Below are positions 34,746-42,800 of a stretch of 64,000 nt of DNA, piece after piece. The translations under genes were made by a program, and so were the position numbers. The notes under the pieces were generated by a model. That model was given only the letters and a program-made list of their open reading frames with translations, made no database searches and had not been told where the DNA came from. The number at the start of each line of letters is the position of its first letter. The stretch's first letter is position 1. The DNA is taken from positions 62,001 to 126,000 of the forward strand of contig PSLF01000001.1 of assembly GCA_040289475.1 (NCBI GenBank), in the 5' to 3' direction. Source of the stretch: Acidimicrobiia bacterium. GTDB taxonomy: Bacteria; Actinomycetota; Acidimicrobiia; ATN3; PSLF01.

Positions 34746-36034
34746 AGCAGACCGCCTGCCGAAGCGCTATCGCTGATCTCTAAATAGGTGTTCAAAAACG
34801 CCTCCGCCACTCTGTCCCATGTGAGATGTCCCACCGATCGGGCCGCTTCTCTCCCCATTTTCCGCAGCCTCTGGGGAGATGAAAGCAGTTCACCGAGAGC
34901 CCGTGCCAATGCTTCAGGCTCCCTAGAGGAAATCACAACTCCAGTCACTCCATTGTCGACAATTTCGCTTACTCCACCAGAGTCGGTGGCGACGACAGGT
35001 GTGCCACACGCCAGAGCCTCGAGAGCGATCATCCCGAATGACTCTGTTTTCGAGGTCACGAGCAGCGTATCGGCCCGGCGCAGAATGTCTGCCAGCTCTC
35101 TCCTTCCTACCGGACCAGCAAGCAGTGTTCGGGAAGGATCTCTAGTCGAAGAGATCGCCGCCTGGAGCCTCTGGAGTTCTTTGTCGCCATCTTCTCCAGA
35201 GGGCCCTCCGCATATCACAAATCCCGTGTTCGCGAGGTAGGGGTATAGCGACCGCATCCGATCTACGGCCTCGACTGCCAACTCGAAACCTTTGAGGGGT
35301 TGAATTCTGCCAGCCGCGACCACTAGCGGCGAGCTCGTATTCAACAAGCGGTCAAGGGCTGGAGATGTCATTGAAAAACTAGAACGCCGCCCACTGCCAT
35401 GCGGATCGAACACTGCCGGGTCGTAGCCGGGCGGGAGTATCGCTATCTTAGCTTCCGAAGCTCCGTAAGCATCTTTCAGGATATCGGCTTCGTACCGGGT
35501 AGAAGCTGTCAGCAAGTCTGCACGGGTCACCAGCTCTGCCTCTAGTTTGCGTCTCTCCAACGCCAGGGCTGACCCGCTGGAGGCTCCCGCCATCTCCTTG
35601 GCAACTTGAAGAGTGTGAAAAGTGTGGAAGTGTGCTGCGCCGGAAGGCAAAGCCAGTCTCAGAGCCGCTGGGCCCGACATCCAGTAGTGGGAGTGGACCA
35701 CGTCGTAGGGTAAAAAGCATCGCTCGGCGTACCTTGCCACTCCCTCGGCGAATTCCCACCGATAAGAAGCGAGCTCGATTTTGCTAAGGGATCTTGGGGG
35801 ACCTGCTTCAACGTGAATGACTCTCACGCCCGGGCCCGCGATAACGACGTGAGCAGCTTCAGATACTGACTTTCGAGTGTAGATGTCCACCCTCGCCCCT
35901 CGCCTCGCCAAAGCCTGAGCCAGGCTGAGAACGAAGACGTTGAGCCCCCCTGAATCTCCCGTACCCGGGGGTTCTAGAGGGCAGGTGTGATAGCTTATCG
36001 CTGCCACTCTGAGCACTGGCTGGGCTTCGCTCAC
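34742..36034 (-). CDS. MshA-type glycosyltransferase (GT4)
   Basis: The 430-aa GT-B enzyme matches the D-inositol-3-phosphate glycosyltransferase that starts mycothiol synthesis. It has the N-terminal loop SYHTCPLEPPGTGDSGGLNVFV, VVHSHYWMSG, the sugar-nucleotide site AAGRIQPLKGFELA, and the ESFGMIALEALACGTPVVAT motif that holds the nucleotide sugar. The loop GTGDSGG is also found in sucrose-phosphate-synthase-like relatives, and no other mycothiol gene is in the window, so I leave the symbol empty. Conserved linkage to a YbjN gene, as in mycobacteria, supports the MshA reading. It is the first gene of a three-gene - strand run. Confidence 0.85.
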   Translation of the reverse strand: MSEAQPVLRVAAISYHTCPLEPPGTGDSGGLNVFVLSLAQALARRGARVDIYTRKSVSEAAHVVIAGPGVRVIHVEAGPPRSLSKIELASYRWEFAEGVARYAERCFLPYDVVHSHYWMSGPAALRLALPSGAAHFHTFHTLQVAKEMAGASSGSALALERRKLEAELVTRADLLTASTRYEADILKDAYGASEAKIAILPPGYDPAVFDPHGSGRRSSFSMTSPALDRLLNTSSPLVVAAGRIQPLKGFELAVEAVDRMRSLYPYLANTGFVICGGPSGEDGDKELQRLQAAISSTRDPSRTLLAGPVGRRELADILRRADTLLVTSKTESFGMIALEALACGTPVVATDSGGVSEIVDNGVTGVVISSREPEALARALGELLSSPQRLRKMGREAARSVGHLTWDRVAEAFLNTYLEISDSASAGGLL

Positions 36035-36134
36035 TCGGCACGCGCTCCTAATACCCAGAGATACCCCGAGAGGCAGGACATGGCTTCAAGCTGTCTTTTT
36101 TCACTGCACTAAACCCTAAAGGGCGCCAAAACAA

Positions 36135-37124
36135 TCACTCCCACGAGAAGTCGAGTGTAGCGAGCATTCGAGCCTTCCCGCCGAGCTCTATCTTGTAGCG
36201 TTCTGCACCCTGCAGAAAATCAAACCTTCTGAGCCCTCTCTCGATTCCTTTTTGGATTAAAGATGCTATGTGCACGATTCCCGGGGATAGCTTCGTGGCG
36301 TCGGGGTCGTGCGCCGAGTTGTACAGAAAATAGCTGTCCGCCAGCTCAAACCCAAAACACGCCGAGTACCTCTTTGCGCCTGCTTTCAGAAACGTCAGAC
36401 GCAGCCAGTTTTTCTCCATGGCAGTGCTGGCGATGTCGCGAAAAAAGGCCTCGTATCCGGAGTCCAAGAAGCCGCCTTTTGGTCCCCTCGAGTTTCTGTG
36501 CCAGTAAAAGAAGTCCTCCAAATCCTTTTCTAAGGAGTCTTGCGTAGCCACTTCCACGGAAGCTTTTCCCACCTCGGCCTCGAACCGGCGGATCTTCCGC
36601 CGGAGCTCGTGCCGGTGCTTGGATGTCAGACTTGCCAAGTATTCGGCGTAGCTGCCCGGAAGTTCTAATACAGGACACACCTCTTCGAAGTAGATCCTCA
36701 CCTTGGCACCCATCGAAAGCAGCTCATCGGCTAGTGTGTCGGAAAACCCGAAATTGGCTGGGACCGCCTCGAGGTGTCCCTTTCGACAAGAAGTCCTCGA
36801 TAAGTAGAGATACTCGGCAAGCTCTCGAGCGAAACGCTCTACGTCGTTTTTGCGAACCGCTGGAGCTGAATAGTCAGTTACCTCTCGGCCACCGAGCTGC
36901 TCGATCGTTCCATTATCGAACAGCTCGAGAGCCCATATCCCCCATGGCCTTCCTTCGAGGTTGTCCATAGCAGTCATTACCAATAATTCGGAGCTATCAC
37001 CAAAGTGCCTGCGCCAAACTCGGGCCCACTCGGGGCGTACGAAGGGCCCGAGATCTACAGAAGCGAGCTCGTTCCATGCGTCTAACAGCAGCTGATCTTC
37101 CAAGCTTTTCTTCACCCGAAGCAT
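36135..37124 (-). CDS. FemAB/CelD-like acyltransferase (BioF2 type)
   Basis: The 329-aa protein has two tandem GNAT-like halves, as in the Acetyltransf_6 (CelD/BioF2-like) family. Typical pieces are the basic KHRHELRRKIRRFEAE before the second half, CFGFELADSYFLYNSAHDP, and the final LIQKGIERGLRRFDFLQGAERYK. Relatives act in exopolysaccharide, lipid or peptidoglycan cross-bridge modification, using acyl-CoA or aminoacyl-tRNA. The substrate here is unknown. The gene stands alone, with 100 bases to the mshA-like gene downstream and a terminator of the next operon upstream. Confidence 0.8.
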   Translation of the reverse strand: MLRVKKSLEDQLLLDAWNELASVDLGPFVRPEWARVWRRHFGDSSELLVMTAMDNLEGRPWGIWALELFDNGTIEQLGGREVTDYSAPAVRKNDVERFARELAEYLYLSRTSCRKGHLEAVPANFGFSDTLADELLSMGAKVRIYFEEVCPVLELPGSYAEYLASLTSKHRHELRRKIRRFEAEVGKASVEVATQDSLEKDLEDFFYWHRNSRGPKGGFLDSGYEAFFRDIASTAMEKNWLRLTFLKAGAKRYSACFGFELADSYFLYNSAHDPDATKLSPGIVHIASLIQKGIERGLRRFDFLQGAERYKIELGGKARMLATLDFSWE

Positions 37125-37209
37125 GCACCTAGGCTAACGGGTCGACATATCGGTACAGAAACGGCAATTCACCCGCCAATCCATAACCGGAAAACAAAGC
37201 CGCCGCCCG

Positions 37210-37247
37210 AAAAAACACCCCGGCCGCTCACCACGGTCCGGGGTGTT
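37210..37247 (-). terminator. Intrinsic terminator of the HTH/HbhA-like operon
   Basis: AACACCCCGG (37214-37223) and CCGGGGTGTT (37238-37247) form a perfect 10-pair stem with a 14-base loop that has its own CCG/CGG pairing. On the - strand the stem runs straight into a T6 tract. It lies about 120 bases after the HbhA-like gene stop. Confidence 0.85.
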
Positions 37248-37364
37248 CGGTAAGCCCTGAAGTGCTGCCGTTTGTCCCTATTCAACCGGCTCTGGAAGCA
37301 CTAGGACGGTCAGATGAGAACGGAGCGCCGGGGCGAAACAGCAACCGCCAACAACGCTCTACTC

Positions 37365-37784
37365 CTAAGAAGCTGCTTTGCTGCTCGCCTCCGACGCTTT
37401 ATTTGCAACTTTTTCCTCTTTCGCCTGCGACTTCGAGGATTTATCCGCCGACTGCGAGATCGCTCCGTTTTGAGATCCCAAACGACCCGCAACACCGAGC
37501 CTCTCTGCGATAGGCTCCAACGCTTCTCTCGCCTGACCAACGATCTTTTCGAGACGCTCTTGGGAGAGGCGGTTCTCTATCTCTTTGCGAATTTTCTGCC
37601 GCCTCTTTTCTACGTTCTTCTCTAGCGAGCTAAAGCGTTTCTTCCCTCGCTTGGCCAGCGTCTCGAGGCGCTTTTCTCGCTTGTCGGGATCGCTGATCAG
37701 CTCGGATGCAGTCTCTACCCAGCTGTCTCCTGCGCCTATGGCTGCGTAGACAATCTTCTCGAACCTTTCCCGTGCAGTACTCAC
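37365..37784 (-). CDS. HbhA-like coiled-coil protein with lysine-rich tail
   Basis: The first 100 residues form a long amphipathic helix or coiled coil (ARERFEKIVYAAIGAGDSW, then KREKRLETLAKRGKKRFSSLEKNVEKRRQKI). The last 40 residues are Ser/Lys/Ala/Glu-rich (SQSADKSSKSQAKEEKV). This is the layout of the mycobacterial heparin-binding haemagglutinin HbhA and of phasin-like proteins, although the tail is shorter and less basic than in HbhA. The start at GTG 37784 is eight bases after AGGAGG; the GTG at 37793 touches the ribosome site and is less likely. It follows the HTH gene as Rv0475 follows Rv0474. Surface adhesin, lipid-granule or cytoskeletal functions are all possible. Confidence 0.75.
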   Translation of the reverse strand: MSTARERFEKIVYAAIGAGDSWVETASELISDPDKREKRLETLAKRGKKRFSSLEKNVEKRRQKIRKEIENRLSQERLEKIVGQAREALEPIAERLGVAGRLGSQNGAISQSADKSSKSQAKEEKVANKASEASSKAAS

Positions 37785-37819
37785 CTCGCTCACCTCCTGT
37801 TGTCACGATCCAGCTTGCC

Positions 37820-38386
37820 TTAGACTGCCACCTCTCGGTCGCCTTGTGTAGGGGCCTCACCATCGGTAGCTATACCCTCGTCCAGGCCTTTTCGGGCGAT
37901 GCTTTCGCCTCGCTCGCCCTCTACGGAGTAAAAGCCCGCAGACGGCTTATCGCCGGAAAGACCGTCATCGCTAATCGCCTGACTCTTTTCAGATTCTAGG
38001 TCGATTGCGTCTCTCGACCCCGCTCCCTCAAACCTTTCACGAAAAGAGCGGGAGTTAACAAGACGGAGAGAGTGATACACCTCAATGAGAGTCTGTTTTT
38101 GACCCTCGGTTATCGACTTGTCCCGGAGAATCGCAGAGACGACGTCCGAGTCAGAGGACTCGGCATCGAGAATCCCGGCTCGCACGTACAGCGTCTCGGC
38201 CGAGATACGCAGTGCTTTAGCTATCGCCTGTAGGATCTCCGCCGAAGGCTTTCGAAGCCCACGCTCTATCTGAGACAAGTACGGGTTGGAAATCCCCGCT
38301 TGTTCGGATAGTTTCCTGAGCGATAGCTGAGCCTGCCGCCTCTGCTCCCGTATAAACTCTCCAAGATCTCGCATTCTGTTTGTCAT
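37820..38386 (-). CDS. HTH regulator of the Rv0474 type
   Basis: An N-terminal Cro/CI-type helix-turn-helix (RDLGEFIREQRRQAQLSLRKL, then ISNPYLSQIERGLRKPSAEILQ and ALRISAETLYVRAGIL) is followed by a helix (ILRDKSITEGQKQTLIEVYHSL) and a long low-complexity acidic tail. The start is uncertain. ATG 38386 directly follows GGAGAGG, ATG 38374 has a better distance, and ATG 38398 and 38434 are upstream options. The conserved pairing with the HbhA-like gene 26 bases downstream suggests it controls that gene. Palindromic elements lie just upstream (38402-38458). Confidence 0.88.
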   Translation of the reverse strand: MTNRMRDLGEFIREQRRQAQLSLRKLSEQAGISNPYLSQIERGLRKPSAEILQAIAKALRISAETLYVRAGILDAESSDSDVVSAILRDKSITEGQKQTLIEVYHSLRLVNSRSFRERFEGAGSRDAIDLESEKSQAISDDGLSGDKPSAGFYSVEGERGESIARKGLDEGIATDGEAPTQGDREVAV

Positions 38387-38401
38387 CCTCTCCGGCATAG
38401 T

Positions 38402-38458
38402 TAGCATGCTAGCACATCTGATAAACACTTGCAAGCGCTATGAAGTGATCTTTATCAC
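38402..38458. promoter_or_regulatory. Operator-like palindromes between the HTH gene and a small divergent frame
   Basis: TAGCATGCTA (38402-38411) is a perfect 10-base palindrome. GTGAT-CTTT-ATCAC (38445-38458) is a perfect dyad with the GTGA-N6-TCAC core of CRP/FNR-family sites. A TTGCAA (38429-38434) and TTATCA (38452-38457) with 17 bases between could be a + strand promoter covering the second site. Confidence 0.5.
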
Positions 38459-38483
38459 AACATGCTTGCTAGAGGAGGTGAGA

Positions 38484-38603
38484 TTGAAAAGTGTGCTACC
38501 GAGATCTCAATTCCGTAATCACTTTCAGAAGTTCGCTGATGTACCGACTCTCGTCTGGTATCTGGTAGCTGGAAGACTCGTACCTCAGGACCTTCCCGAG
38601 TAG
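38484..38603 (+). CDS. Possible 39-residue protein with a strong ribosome site
   Basis: TTG 38484 is preceded by AGAGGAGGTG, with GGAGG five bases from the start, one of the best ribosome sites in the window. The frame runs to TAG 38601-38603 and encodes a basic N-terminal half (KSVLPRSQFRNHFQKF) and a hydrophobic stretch (VPTLVWYLVAGRLV). It diverges from the HTH gene and lies under the CRP-like site. No family is recognised. It is too short for certainty, but the ribosome site makes it worth keeping. Confidence 0.45.
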   Translation: MKSVLPRSQFRNHFQKFADVPTLVWYLVAGRLVPQDLPE

Positions 38604-38621
38604 AGGTAAATAGAAAAGCGT

Positions 38622-39212
38622 TTAGCGACCGTCACCTACGTAAGGCTCCAGCACCTCCTCGACCGATGCTTCGCCGGAGGCGTAACGCCGCACCAACTCG
38701 GCCTCCAGCGCGTCAATCTGTGCATGAACGCGGCTTCGAAGATCGGAGATGCGTCGTTCTTCGTCCTTGAGCCGCCCCGCAATCCAGGCGAGCTCGTCTT
38801 CGGAGGTCTGTTCCAGGAAGGTGAACACTGGATCGGCAGCGATCTGCTCGACGTGGCGGACCACCTCGGAGTCAGGCGGCTCTACAAAGGCTGGGAAACG
38901 CCCTCGGAACTCCCGGCGGCGCTTAGGCTCCAAAGCTTGGGCGATGTCGGAAACCGTGTCGGACAATTCATGGCTAGCTCCCCCTCGCCGACTGGCAAGT
39001 TCGGCCATCAACAAGTCAATCTTGCCTTGGAGAATGCGACGTGCGTACGAGAGGGCGGCTTCTTCTGCACTGGCCTCGGCCTTTCTCCTGCGAACCTCGT
39101 CTGTTGTGCAAGCCGAAAGATTTGAGATATAGCTTTCGTCAATGATTCTCTCAAGTTCAGGATCGGTCAACTCTTCACTCCCGGCCCTCGGCGTGTATGG
39201 GCTCTCGCCCAA
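38622..39212 (-). CDS. RsiG-like anti-sigma factor with two c-di-GMP signature motifs
   Basis: The 196-aa protein has two helical hairpins. The first helix region has E51-x3-S55-x2-R58-x3-Q62-x3-D66 inside EEAALSYARRILQGKID. The second has E152-x3-S156-x2-R159-x3-H163-x3-D167 inside EERRISDLRSRVHAQID. E(x3)S(x2)R(x3)Q(x3)D is the known c-di-GMP-binding signature of RsiG, which holds the sporulation sigma factor WhiG inactive when loaded with c-di-GMP. The first copy is perfect; in the second the Gln is replaced by His. No WhiG-like sigma gene is in the window. The start codon appears to be TTG 39212. A perfect tandem duplication lies 12 bases upstream. Confidence 0.82.
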   Translation of the reverse strand: MGESPYTPRAGSEELTDPELERIIDESYISNLSACTTDEVRRRKAEASAEEAALSYARRILQGKIDLLMAELASRRGGASHELSDTVSDIAQALEPKRRREFRGRFPAFVEPPDSEVVRHVEQIAADPVFTFLEQTSEDELAWIAGRLKDEERRISDLRSRVHAQIDALEAELVRRYASGEASVEEVLEPYVGDGR

Positions 39213-39223
39213 TGTTGAACTCT

Positions 39224-39255
39224 ATTACTAATAAGCCAAATTACTAATAAGCCAA
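39224..39255. repeat. Perfect 16-base tandem duplication upstream of the RsiG-like gene
   Basis: ATTACTAATAAGCCAA occurs twice without a gap (39224-39239 and 39240-39255), 12-43 bases before the start of the RsiG-like gene. It may duplicate promoter or operator sequence; on the - strand each copy contains TTGGCT and TTAGTAAT. Confidence 0.85.
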
Positions 39256-39312
39256 TCGGAACGAGAATGCGCTTGATCGAGTAGAAATTCAATTATTCCG
39301 AGAATACTCCTA

Positions 39313-42105
39313 TTGGCGTGGACAAGAAAGCGAACTGTAGTGAGAGAGCGATATACAACTAGTGCCGCTCAGGGCATTGAAAATGCCTCAGACTGGGCTG
39401 AACCGGAGAAAAAAAAAGGTACCCCAAATTCAGAACCGACCACGGCGTGGACACGGCAGCTGCCACGCCGAGATCCCATCGGCACTACACTGCTAGTAAC
39501 CGCTGTGGCTATGGGGCTAGTAGCGGTTGGATCCTGGGGTCTAGTACCAGCTGCAGCAGCCGTAGGAATCGGGATTCTCCTGTTTAGGCTGGGGACCGGA
39601 GAGTACACGGCCTTTCGACTCTTTGGCTGTGCTCTCCTGGTTAGAAATGCCGGCCTTTTAGTCGTGTCGGTGCTCGCTGGAGGCCCGAGCTCTCCGATCT
39701 TTCCGGACGAAGCTCAGTACGCAAAGATTACACTCGAGGCGGCATCGCTTATCTTCGGCAAGCACTACCCCGCCCTGCCATCCCAAATCGCATCGATGGC
39801 TGGACCCGACGGGCTTCGCCGCTTCTCCGACGATGGTTTTGCCTACCTATTGTCGCCGTTAGCAGCTGTCACAGGTCCAAACGGTACCTTAGCCGCACTA
39901 CGTGGCGCCACAGCACTCTGTGGAGCGCTGGCAATTGTCGCGCTTTGGTGGGCCGGCTCAAAGCTCGCGGGTCGCAGGGCAGGGCGCCGCGCTGGTATCG
40001 CATACGTCTTTTTCCCGACATCGATTTTCTGGTCCGCGACAGCTCTGAAAGAAGCCGCTGTATCAGCTTTGGTCCTTCTGAGTTTAGGTATGATCGCTCT
40101 GCTGTCCACAGAGCCTCGGCGTTTATGGCTGCGCTGGGTTCCCCTTTTGTGGGTGGCGTGGTTCGTTCTTCTTTCAATTAGAGAGCATCTAGCGTTCGTC
40201 GCAGCTGGTACCTCGCTTGTAGGAGCTTTCGCTCTCAGATGGCATTCGGATAAATCTTCTTTTACTGGTGGACTTTCAAAGCGTTTCGCATCATCCATTC
40301 CACGTGTGGCAACGGTCTTGGTAGTAGCTTCGACGGCTCTATGGGCCTCTGGTTATGGCTTTCTTGGAAAGGACGTCTTTCACAGTCTCGACCCCGCTTT
40401 TCTGGAACAACGGGTTCAGATGGAGACCAAAGGGGGTACGCAGATCTCCCCCGCTTCTCCAGAGCCGACAGCAACACAAGAACTGGGGAACAAAGATGTG
40501 CCGGATGCCAAGGCTAAACCCGGTTCTCCATCGGGGAAGTCTCGGGGTGAAGCCTCGTCGCCAAGAGAAAGTTCTACCTCACCTGAATCTCGACTACGTC
40601 GCTTACTCGCACGTTTACCTAAAGCCGCTCTTGCCGTAGTCCTTAGACCCTACCCATGGGAAACCCCCCAGGGAGCTCTCTCCCACTTTGCTGGAGCCTC
40701 GAGAGCGTTCGTCTTTCCCGCTCAACTTTTATGGTATGCGATGGTGGTACTTGGTCTGCTGGGAGCTTGGAGAATTGCTCGGCGCCACTTCGCCCACGCT
40801 CTCACGTTGTTGTCGTTTCCAACAGTCGTGCTTTTTTTCTACGGATTAACACAGGCTAACTTGGGCACCTCATTCAGGCTCAGAGAAGTCTTCGTGCCGC
40901 TCGTGCTCCTCGTCGCTGCAGTCCCGTTGCGCCCTCGCCTTCGGCATCGAGAAGGTTCGTTTTTTATGCTACTTCCGACTGCCGGCCCAGGTGGTACAGA
41001 GTCACACGTCATCGAGGTAGCAAGGTGTCTTCGCGAGCGGGGGCGCAGTGTGCGAGTGATCGTGCTTCGCGATCTTCCGTTGGAGTCGGCCAAGTACATT
41101 CCGTCATTGATTCGACAAGATGTGCTCTGGTCAGCAAGGCGCAAGTCTCGCTACGACATTACTTTGCCGATTCGCTTGGCTCGTAAGATGAAAAACCCGC
41201 AGTGTATATCCACCTACTTGTTCGCCGGTAATTTCTGGGGAGGGCTTGCAGCCCGCCTCAGCGGAGCACCCTTGGTCTCGAACGTGAGGACGACTCACCC
41301 TCGAAGCTTCCCCCAGAGGAAGACAGAGCCCTTGGTCGCCGGAGAGGTCGTGCTCTGTAACTCCAAAGCCACTGCCTCATCGGCGGCTAAGCGGGGAATG
41401 CCACCCGGCCGCATCAACATACTCCCCAACGGCGTGGATGCCAAAGCAGTGCGGGCCTCGGTCAGCAAGGATCGGTCCGAGGTTTTAAGTAGCCTCGGGA
41501 TTCCGCCTTCCTCTTTTGTACTGTGTTGTCCAGCAAGGTTCGATCCCCTGAAAGATCAATTGACCGCCGTGGAAGGCTTCCGTCTCAGTTCTCTTTCGAA
41601 TCGGGCCGATGCTTACCTCGTCCTCGCTGGCTCTGCCCAGCTTCCCACCGAGCGTAAGTATAAGGAAATCGTGGCTAAGGCCGCAGCGGACCTAGAACGC
41701 GTTCTTTTGATCGACTTTTACCATCCAGGGGCGGAGTTGTTGGCTGCCTCTGACGCGGTGATTCTTTCCTCGGTACATGAGGGAATGCCCAATGTTTTGC
41801 TGGAAGCCGGCGCCCTTGCAAAACCTGCAATAGCAACGACAGCAGGGGGCGCATCCGAGGTGATAGTGGACGGAGAAACCGGGATTCTCGTGGAACCGAA
41901 AAACCCGCACGCACTGGCAGCAGCTCTCGACAGTTTGGCTTCCGACAAGGAATCTCGCAAGAGAATGGGGCTCGCCGCGCAGCGCCGGATAGAAGAAGTG
42001 TTCAGCATAGAGGCGGAAATCGAGGGGTTGGAGAGGATCATTTCGAAATGCCTCCGAACTGCCGAGGAGTGGGACCAACCCGAAGCCGGAAGGTATCAAG
42101 CATGA
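39313..42105 (+). CDS. Fusion of a polytopic membrane domain (GT39/PMT-like) with a GT4 glycosyltransferase
   Basis: The 930-aa protein first has about ten hydrophobic segments (residues 55-545). An early loop, IFPDEAQYAKITLEA, resembles the acidic active-site loop of PMT/ArnT-type lipid-linked sugar transferases. A Ser/Pro/Lys linker (about 365-425) interrupts it. From about residue 550 a complete GT-B domain follows: MLLPTAGPGGTESHVIEVARCL, ILPNGVDAKAV, the donor site CPARFDPLKDQ and SSVHEGMPNVLLEAGALAKPAI. No frame shift or stop separates the halves, so this is a true in-frame fusion. A single chain could make and transfer a glycan across the membrane. The start is TTG 39313 or GTG 39340; neither has a good ribosome site. 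The stop overlaps the methyltransferase start (ATGA). Confidence 0.82.
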   Translation: MAWTRKRTVVRERYTTSAAQGIENASDWAEPEKKKGTPNSEPTTAWTRQLPRRDPIGTTLLVTAVAMGLVAVGSWGLVPAAAAVGIGILLFRLGTGEYTAFRLFGCALLVRNAGLLVVSVLAGGPSSPIFPDEAQYAKITLEAASLIFGKHYPALPSQIASMAGPDGLRRFSDDGFAYLLSPLAAVTGPNGTLAALRGATALCGALAIVALWWAGSKLAGRRAGRRAGIAYVFFPTSIFWSATALKEAAVSALVLLSLGMIALLSTEPRRLWLRWVPLLWVAWFVLLSIREHLAFVAAGTSLVGAFALRWHSDKSSFTGGLSKRFASSIPRVATVLVVASTALWASGYGFLGKDVFHSLDPAFLEQRVQMETKGGTQISPASPEPTATQELGNKDVPDAKAKPGSPSGKSRGEASSPRESSTSPESRLRRLLARLPKAALAVVLRPYPWETPQGALSHFAGASRAFVFPAQLLWYAMVVLGLLGAWRIARRHFAHALTLLSFPTVVLFFYGLTQANLGTSFRLREVFVPLVLLVAAVPLRPRLRHREGSFFMLLPTAGPGGTESHVIEVARCLRERGRSVRVIVLRDLPLESAKYIPSLIRQDVLWSARRKSRYDITLPIRLARKMKNPQCISTYLFAGNFWGGLAARLSGAPLVSNVRTTHPRSFPQRKTEPLVAGEVVLCNSKATASSAAKRGMPPGRINILPNGVDAKAVRASVSKDRSEVLSSLGIPPSSFVLCCPARFDPLKDQLTAVEGFRLSSLSNRADAYLVLAGSAQLPTERKYKEIVAKAAADLERVLLIDFYHPGAELLAASDAVILSSVHEGMPNVLLEAGALAKPAIATTAGGASEVIVDGETGILVEPKNPHALAAALDSLASDKESRKRMGLAAQRRIEEVFSIEAEIEGLERIISKCLRTAEEWDQPEAGRYQA

Positions 42106-42800
42106 GACCAGCAGACATCGAAGATTACGCCTTGGCCGAGTATGCTCTCGCAGAGTCAAGGAACTACCGGGCCGAGTTGTCAAGGATTCCTATGAAGCTC
42201 GTCGGCAAGTATGTCCTCGATCTTGCAGCAGGCCCAGGGACTTGGACGAGGCTGTTCGCAGAAGCAGGCGCAGCGAAGGTCGTCTGGACCGATCGGTCCA
42301 AAAGATTTTTGGACTTAGCCCGAAAATATGTCAGCGGTAATCCTCGCCAAAACAAGATCGCATTTGCCATCTCCGACTTAGTGGCGGCTCCATTCAAAGA
42401 CGAGGTTTTCGACGTGGTCTACTGTCGACTGGGACTACACCACTCCACTGACGAAAGAAGGACTTTGGCTGAGATTGAACGGGTTCTTCGAAAAGGCGGC
42501 CTTATGGTGCTCGTAGCTCACAGGCGCGGGCTCATAACAGAGAAAGGTCCGAGGGGACCCAAAAGGCTGTTGCAGTACGTGAGTCCTTACCTAAAGCTGC
42601 TTATTCAAAAAAAAGGGGTTCCGGCTCGCTACCACATTGAGAGGGTGCTCTACTCGCGAATCCGACGCGCGGGATTGTTTATCGAGTTCGTGGACACGGC
42701 CAGCCCCACATCGCTTTATCTTCTCGCGAGAAAGCCAGTAAGGGAGTCTTTGAATTGTTTTGTGCCTAGGCCCAACGAGGCTCAGATAGGCAAACTCTAG
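42102..42800 (+). CDS. SAM-dependent methyltransferase of the glycan locus
   Basis: From ATG 42102, overlapping the previous stop, the protein is 232 aa. Motif I is VLDLAAGPGTWTRLFAEAG, then VVWTDRSKRFLDLA. The UbiE-like middle DEVFDVVYCRLGLHHSTDE is followed by VLRKGGLMVLVAHR. It should methylate a glycan, lipid or sugar intermediate made by its neighbours. The asparagine-synthase-like gene begins at the very next base after its stop, which argues for translational coupling. Confidence 0.85.
   Translation: MRPADIEDYALAEYALAESRNYRAELSRIPMKLVGKYVLDLAAGPGTWTRLFAEAGAAKVVWTDRSKRFLDLARKYVSGNPRQNKIAFAISDLVAAPFKDEVFDVVYCRLGLHHSTDERRTLAEIERVLRKGGLMVLVAHRRGLITEKGPRGPKRLLQYVSPYLKLLIQKKGVPARYHIERVLYSRIRRAGLFIEFVDTASPTSLYLLARKPVRESLNCFVPRPNEAQIGKL

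Noticed and set aside
39256-39285. WhiG/FliA-type promoter upstream of the RsiG-like gene
   Set aside because: TCAA and CCGAT elements are present, but the spacing is too short and the -10 match is poor.
39313-42105. Frame shift or assembly join in the membrane/GT4 fusion gene
   Set aside because: The junction is smoothly in frame, codon use does not change, and no stop or slippery run is visible.
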